From positions 2,294,001 to 2,358,000 of the forward strand of contig NZ_AP022568.1 of the NCBI RefSeq assembly GCF_010727605.1: a DNA stretch of 64,000 nt, given 5' to 3'. Origin of the DNA: Mycobacterium simiae. Its GTDB lineage: Bacteria; Actinomycetota; Actinomycetes; Mycobacteriales; Mycobacteriaceae. Positions 57,691-64,000 of this stretch are shown piece after piece (the stretch's first letter is position 1; the number at the start of each line of letters is the position of its first letter). A program made the translations under genes and the position numbers. Below the pieces are notes generated by a model that did not search any database, was not told where the DNA came from, and was given only the letters and a program-made list of their open reading frames with translations.

Positions 57691-57741
57691 CGATCGTGAC
57701 CCGATTGTGACGATTGCTGGCTGACTCTCAATCGTTAGCCA
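57691..57741. repeat. direct repeats and hairpin upstream of fbpC
   Basis: CGATCGTGAC (57691-57700) and CGATTGTGAC (57702-57711) are direct repeats with an 11-bp period. Right after them TGGCTGAC (57718-57725) and GTTAGCCA (57734-57741) form a 7/8 inverted repeat. All lie in the 233-base region between the ABC permease and fbpC, about 120-170 bases before the fbpC start, in promoter range. Confidence 0.4.
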
Positions 57742-57838
57742 ACCGCGACCTACCGCCCCGGCCACGACGACCCAATCCAACCCGCCCGCCGTGTTTGACT
57801 CCGGGAGAACAGATTCCACCGCATCTCGCGGCAGATGA

Positions 57839-58855
<1,017 letters not shown>

Positions 58856-58866
58856 CACGCAGAACG

Positions 58867-58909
58867 AGCATCGGCAGCAGCGCACCGGTCAAGCGCTGCT
58901 GCCGATGCT
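58867..58909. terminator. strong intrinsic terminator after fbpC
   Basis: The 17-bp arm AGCATCGGCAGCAGCGC (58867-58883) pairs perfectly with 58893-58909 across a nine-base loop, and the sequence continues TTCTTTATT on the plus strand. It lies between the fbpC stop and the convergent DUF1275 stop, so it can act in both directions, with the better U-tract for fbpC. Confidence 0.85.
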
Positions 58910-58912
58910 TCT

Positions 58913-59620
58913 TTATTCGTTGGCGTCCTTTTTCCTCAGCTGGTCTTGGCGGTCCTGGTGGAAGTAGGTGTAGACGGTCGTCAGAGCGCACACGGAGGTG
59001 GCGGCCACCAGCATCGCGGTGCCGTTGACGACCGAGCCGATGAAGCCGCCCAGCGTGGCGCCCAGGACGATGCTGGAGAACAGCAGTAGGTAACCCAGCC
59101 AGTCGGCAGCCCGCCCACCGGCGATGTGACGTTCGATGCCCTGGCCCATCTTGACTAGCGTGCCGGTCACGTAGCTCAAGGGCACCGACACCTCGCCGTT
59201 CTTGACGAAGGATGTGTTCAATGCGCCGATGCCGAAGGCCATCAGCGCGATCGGCGGGAAATCGACATCACTTTCGCTCCATCCCTCATCGACTACGTCG
59301 AGCACGGTGGCCGCGATCAGACTGAAAGTGGTCAGCACGGTCGGTCCGTGCGGGTGCGCCACCCAGAAATGCCGCCGGCATGCCGACGCGACCACCACCC
59401 CGGCAACGAAGCACAGGATCAGCAGCATCGCAGCCACGGACGGCCACACCTCGCCGCGGAAGAACCCGAGCGGAGCCCGTTGGGCGTTGCCCGTCATGAA
59501 GGTCACCAAATACCCGGCGGAATGAAGAAAGGAGATCGCACCCAGCACACCCGCCAGCGCGCCCAACACCCACGACAGCCGAGTTTCGCTGTTGAAGATT
59601 TCATTCGCCACGGCAACCAT
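58913..59620 (-). CDS. DUF1275 (YoaK-type) membrane protein
   Basis: A 235-residue protein with about six membrane segments: LSWVLGALAGVLGAISFLHS, WPSVAAMLLILCFVAGVVVA, TVLTTFSLIAATVLDVV, PIALMAFGIGALNTSFV, LGYLLLFSSIVLGATLGGFI and AMLVAATSVCALTTVYTYF. AGYLVTFMTGNAQR (the TGN motif) and VSVPLSYVTGTLVKMGQGIE are the family marks. The function is unknown. The start ATG at 59620 is the usual DUF1275 N-terminus. It sits where Rv0128 does in M. tuberculosis. Confidence 0.85.
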   Translation of the reverse strand: MVAVANEIFNSETRLSWVLGALAGVLGAISFLHSAGYLVTFMTGNAQRAPLGFFRGEVWPSVAAMLLILCFVAGVVVASACRRHFWVAHPHGPTVLTTFSLIAATVLDVVDEGWSESDVDFPPIALMAFGIGALNTSFVKNGEVSVPLSYVTGTLVKMGQGIERHIAGGRAADWLGYLLLFSSIVLGATLGGFIGSVVNGTAMLVAATSVCALTTVYTYFHQDRQDQLRKKDANE

Positions 59621-59700
59621 GCAAGCAGAACTCGTTGAGCCGTGCTGGGATCGCATAGCAGACGCATACGTTGGGGCCTGCCCGCCGCGGACGCAGCGAC

Positions 59701-61053
59701 TCAGTCGACCGCGATGAGCCGGGTGATCGACCGCAGCGGAATCGGCAGCCAACTCGGCCGGTGCCGCGCCTCGTATCCGGCTTCGTAGACGGCCTTGTCG
59801 AGCTCATAGGCGGCCAACAGCAATGCCGAATCGCGGGGATCGGTTTCCGCCGCGGCCGCGTAGCCGTCGCAGAAGGAGGTTCGATTGCGCTCGACCCATT
59901 CCCGTGCGCGGGCCGCCAGCTGCTTGTCCCCCTCGTGGTCGACCAACGGCCCGTACGCGGCGTACTCGAACGACCGCAACACACCGGCCACGTCACGCAG
60001 CGGTGAATCGGGTGCCCGTCGCTCCTGCAGCGGCTGGCCGGGCTCGCCTTCGAAGTCGATGAGCAACCAGCTCTCCGGGGTGCGCAGCACCTGCCCCAAA
60101 TGCAGGTCTCCGTGCACCCGCTGGACCGTGATCGTCTCGCCCGACAACTTCTGGAAACGCTCCTCGATCGTCGCGGCATGCTCGGCCAGCTCGGGAACCT
60201 GCGACACGGCGGAGGCCACCCGCGCCAGCATGGTGTCCACCGGAAACGCGACTCTCGCCGTGCCCAGGACCTCGGCGAGAGTCGCGTGCACCGACGCGAC
60301 CGCCTCACCGAGCCGATAGGACTCGCCGGCGAAATCGCCGCCGACCTCATGGGCGTACAGGTCGCCCTCGGCGAACAGGTCGCGCACGCTGGCCGTGGCC
60401 ATGGCCCACCCTTCGGCGGCGGTGGCCGCGAATTCGGTGACCATGCCCAACGGCCACGCAGTCTCTTCGGAGCCGTCGGCCCCGGCGATCTCGTAGGTGC
60501 CCAGCAGTCGGGCCACGTTCGGGTTGCCGGCGCGCCCGAGGACCCGGTTCAACTCGATGTCGGGGTTGATCCCGCTGCTGACCCGACGGAACACCTTGAA
60601 GATGGCCGATCGATCGAAGATCACGCTGGTGTTCGACTGCTCAGCGTCGGCGACGCGCGGCTCCGCGTCCAGCGGCAGCGCGACGTCCGGCTCCTTGCGG
60701 AACATCACGCGCGTGTCGGCGGCCGCGCGGTCGGCCGACTCGTCGATCAGCGACAGCAAGAATCGCGGGCCATCGATGCCGTAGAGCGCGTCGTAGCCGG
60801 TCCGATCGTCGGCGGCGCCGATGGTGGCGACCGTGTTGTACTCGGTGACCGGCTCCGCGTCCCATCCGACCAGGACCTGATAGCGCTCGGATGGACCGCT
60901 GACGTAATCGGCCTCGACCAGGACGAGCTCCAGGTTGTCGTGCAGCGGAACAACGAGCGCGGGTTCGGCGCCGACCAGCTCGCGGTTACGCCCGGCGTAC
61001 CAACGCTGCTGCGGCAGCCAATCGATCCACGGCAGCTTGGCTGACTGGGTCAT
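59701..61053 (-). CDS. mak: maltokinase (ATP:maltose 1-phosphotransferase)
   Basis: A 450-residue maltokinase with the aminoglycoside-phosphotransferase-like core: [20 protein letters not shown] at the N-terminal cap, [20 protein letters not shown] (catalytic HGDLHLGQ, near residue 320) and [20 protein letters not shown] (metal-binding DFEGEP). It makes maltose 1-phosphate from maltose produced by TreS, feeding GlgE alpha-glucan synthesis. The ATG at 61053 is chosen because it overlaps the final TGA of a MIRU-like element; a GTG at 61062 lies inside the element. It matches Rv0127. Confidence 0.94.
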   Translation of the reverse strand: MTQSAKLPWIDWLPQQRWYAGRNRELVGAEPALVVPLHDNLELVLVEADYVSGPSERYQVLVGWDAEPVTEYNTVATIGAADDRTGYDALYGIDGPRFLLSLIDESADRAAADTRVMFRKEPDVALPLDAEPRVADAEQSNTSVIFDRSAIFKVFRRVSSGINPDIELNRVLGRAGNPNVARLLGTYEIAGADGSEETAWPLGMVTEFAATAAEGWAMATASVRDLFAEGDLYAHEVGGDFAGESYRLGEAVASVHATLAEVLGTARVAFPVDTMLARVASAVSQVPELAEHAATIEERFQKLSGETITVQRVHGDLHLGQVLRTPESWLLIDFEGEPGQPLQERRAPDSPLRDVAGVLRSFEYAAYGPLVDHEGDKQLAARAREWVERNRTSFCDGYAAAAETDPRDSALLLAAYELDKAVYEAGYEARHRPSWLPIPLRSITRLIAVD

Positions 61054-61105
61054 CTGCGCCACCCCTCCTCATCGCTTCGCTTTGCATCGTCGTGGGCGCG
61101 GGTCG

Positions 61106-61113
<8 letters not shown>
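61050..61113 (-). repeat. MIRU-like element at the treS-mak junction
   Basis: On the minus strand ATGCATGACGACC (from 61113) leads into GACGATGCAAAGCGAAGCGATGAGGAGG and ends in ATGA (61053-61050), the MIRU pattern also present at 19848-19907. It contains a 19-codon reading frame starting at the ATG that overlaps the treS TGA and ending at the TGA that overlaps the mak ATG, so translational coupling is preserved. The M. tuberculosis VNTR locus MIRU02 lies at this same junction, from memory; here there is a single unit. Confidence 0.8.
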
Positions 61114-62887
<1,774 letters not shown>

Positions 62888-62998
62888 CAATTCCACGATG
62901 CCACGTGTACCCGAGCCGGGCAGCAGGGAATCACGCCGCTAATCCGCCCCGGCGGCAACCGAATTGACCGCCGGCCAGGCAGACCGCGTCGGCGCCGA

Positions 62999-64000
62999 TC
63001 AGGCCGGCGGCCCGTCGCCCAGTGTCACGGGGGCACTGCGCTCGCCGCCTTGCGCCGATTGCCAGCGCAGCGTGATGACGTCACCGGGGTGATGCGGGAC
63101 CATCACGTCGGTCATTGCGGTGGGGCCATTGATCGCTACATTGTCGACCCCGGTGACGACGTCCCCCGGCCCGATTCCGCTGCCCGCGGCGGGACCACCG
63201 TCGACCACGCGCTGCACCCGCGCCCCGTTGCCGCCGTTCTCGGCCACGCCGAGGCCGAGGAACGCGGTGGGGCCGATGTGCACGGTGTTGGAGGCGGCGC
63301 CGGAGCGGATCTGGTTGGCGACGCCCATCGCGCGGCCGATGGGAATGGCGAAGCCCTGACCACCGGACATCTTGTAGCTGTCGGTCGCGGCCGTGTCCAC
63401 CCCGACCACCTGTCCGGCCATGTTGACCAGTGGCCCTCCGGAGTCGCCGGGCTTGATCGCGGTGTCGGCTTGAATCAATCCGCCCAGCGTCTCGTCGGCG
63501 CCGGTGAGGGTGTCGTTGGCCGATACGGTCTGGTTGAGGGCGACGACGCGGCCGGGTATGACGCTGGGCGCGCCGCCCTGGCCGTGTGTGTTGCCGAGGG
63601 CGACGACCGGCTCGCCGATGGCCACCCCGCCCCCGATCGTGGCGGCGGGCAGACCACCGGCCCCGCGTAGCTGCAGCACCGCTATGTCGGCGCTGCGTGA
63701 GTAGCCGATCACGTCAACGGCGTAGGTCTGGCCGTTGCCGACGTCGAACGCGCTGATGTCGGTGGCGGCCGAGATCACGTGATTGTTGGTCAACACGACA
63801 CCGCCCGGATCGATGACGATGCCGGTTCCGGCCCCGACCGCACTGTTGTAGCCGAATCTGGTGTTGATGTTGACGAGCTGCGGTCCTACCTGGGCGGCGA
63901 TCGCGGCGGGGTCGAGCGGGAACATCGGCCTGTCCGCGTAGCGGTCCAGTGCCAGGTGCGGCGGCGCGGCGGCGGCCGGAACCCCGGTCAGGCTCAGGGA
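62999..64000 (-). CDS. pepA: PepA-type secreted serine protease with PDZ, 5' end cut off
   Basis: The frame runs off the right end; about 333 residues are visible. The start region SLSLTGVPAAAAPPHLALDR is the signal peptide/mature junction. The HtrA-like triad is His in VVLTNNHVISAATD, Asp in SRSADIAVLQLRG and Ser in IKPGDSGGPLVNMAGQVV, followed by a PDZ domain (GPTAFLGLGVAENGGNGARV, GIGPGDVVTGVDNVAINGP). In M. tuberculosis PepA (Rv0125, Mtb32a) is an exported protease and vaccine antigen. It precedes treS on the same strand with 111 bases between. Confidence 0.93.
   Translation of the reverse strand, partial: SLSLTGVPAAAAPPHLALDRYADRPMFPLDPAAIAAQVGPQLVNINTRFGYNSAVGAGTGIVIDPGGVVLTNNHVISAATDISAFDVGNGQTYAVDVIGYSRSADIAVLQLRGAGGLPAATIGGGVAIGEPVVALGNTHGQGGAPSVIPGRVVALNQTVSANDTLTGADETLGGLIQADTAIKPGDSGGPLVNMAGQVVGVDTAATDSYKMSGGQGFAIPIGRAMGVANQIRSGAASNTVHIGPTAFLGLGVAENGGNGARVQRVVDGGPAAGSGIGPGDVVTGVDNVAINGPTAMTDVMVPHHPGDVITLRWQSAQGGERSAPVTLGDGPPA

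Overview
The window is chromosomal DNA from a non-tuberculous, probably slow-growing Mycobacterium. GC content is high and coding density is near complete. Many proteins are mycobacterial specialities: an antigen 85 mycolyltransferase, the TreS-Mak trehalose/maltokinase pair, an F420-dependent hydroxymycolate dehydrogenase, a PtpB-type phosphatase, a PepA-type serine protease, and many TetR regulators, FadE proteins and P450s. Read right to left, the backbone matches my recollection of Mycobacterium tuberculosis Rv0125 to Rv0161 (pepA, treS, mak, fbpC, htdZ, fadE1, fgd2, Rv0133, ephF, Rv0135c, cyp138, msrA, Rv0138-Rv0148, ptbB, fadE2, pntAa/Ab/B, Rv0161). The PE1/PE2/Rv0149 segment is absent between Rv0148 and ptbB. 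The species cannot be fixed from the sequence alone. No tRNA, rRNA, insertion sequence or CRISPR array was seen, and no gene-free stretch exceeds 300 bases.

Layout: 1-0.65 kb, partial DUF427 gene. 0.7-6.2 kb, an acyl-CoA/F420 cassette (acyl-CoA dehydrogenase, luciferase-like oxidoreductase, two TesB-like thioesterases, SMP-30 lactonase, TetR) bounded on both sides by related 61-bp palindromic repeats. 6.2-11.2 kb, oxidoreductases and a hydrolase. 11.2-14.8 kb, a MacS-type two-component system and membrane acyltransferase genes. 14.8-18.1 kb, two TetR genes, a CYP125-like P450 and a tandem pair of 41-residue microproteins. 18-21 kb, the pnt transhydrogenase operon with an in-frame MIRU-like insertion. 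21.6-26 kb, fadE2, ptbB, a hydratase/dehydrogenase-like SDR and an aldehyde dehydrogenase. 26.2-29.1 kb, three tandem SAM methyltransferases. 29.1-37.2 kb, pirin, ClC channel, Dps, DNA glycosylase-like protein, small NTF2/DUF427 proteins, a fourth methyltransferase and an epimerase. 37.3-42.1 kb, msrA, cyp138 with a divergent TetR, Mop, alcohol dehydrogenase and ephF. 42.2-51.2 kb, an accessory block not in the M. tuberculosis order (coiled-coil/CsbD pair, sulfotransferase, TetR-DUF1214, F420 oxidoreductase-SRPBCC, and a DesA3-type desaturase with its reductase and a DesT-like TetR). 51.2-64 kb, backbone again: Rv0133, fgd2, fadE1, htdZ, an inserted phosphoesterase and MarR-ABC exporter, fbpC, DUF1275, mak, treS, pepA.

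The main theme is lipid and cell-envelope chemistry under many local one-component regulators: beta-oxidation enzymes, mycolic acid modification and transfer, fatty acid desaturation, and trehalose/maltose-1-phosphate (alpha-glucan) metabolism. Several divergent or 5' regions carry clear palindromes that look like operators. The most interesting structures are the duplicated microprotein genes, the palindromes bounding the acyl-CoA cassette, the MIRU-like insertions at two operon junctions, the double GGTAC-N6-GTACC array between cyp138 and its TetR, a DesT-like palindrome over the desaturase-operon start codon, and an 11-bp inverted repeat over the marR start.
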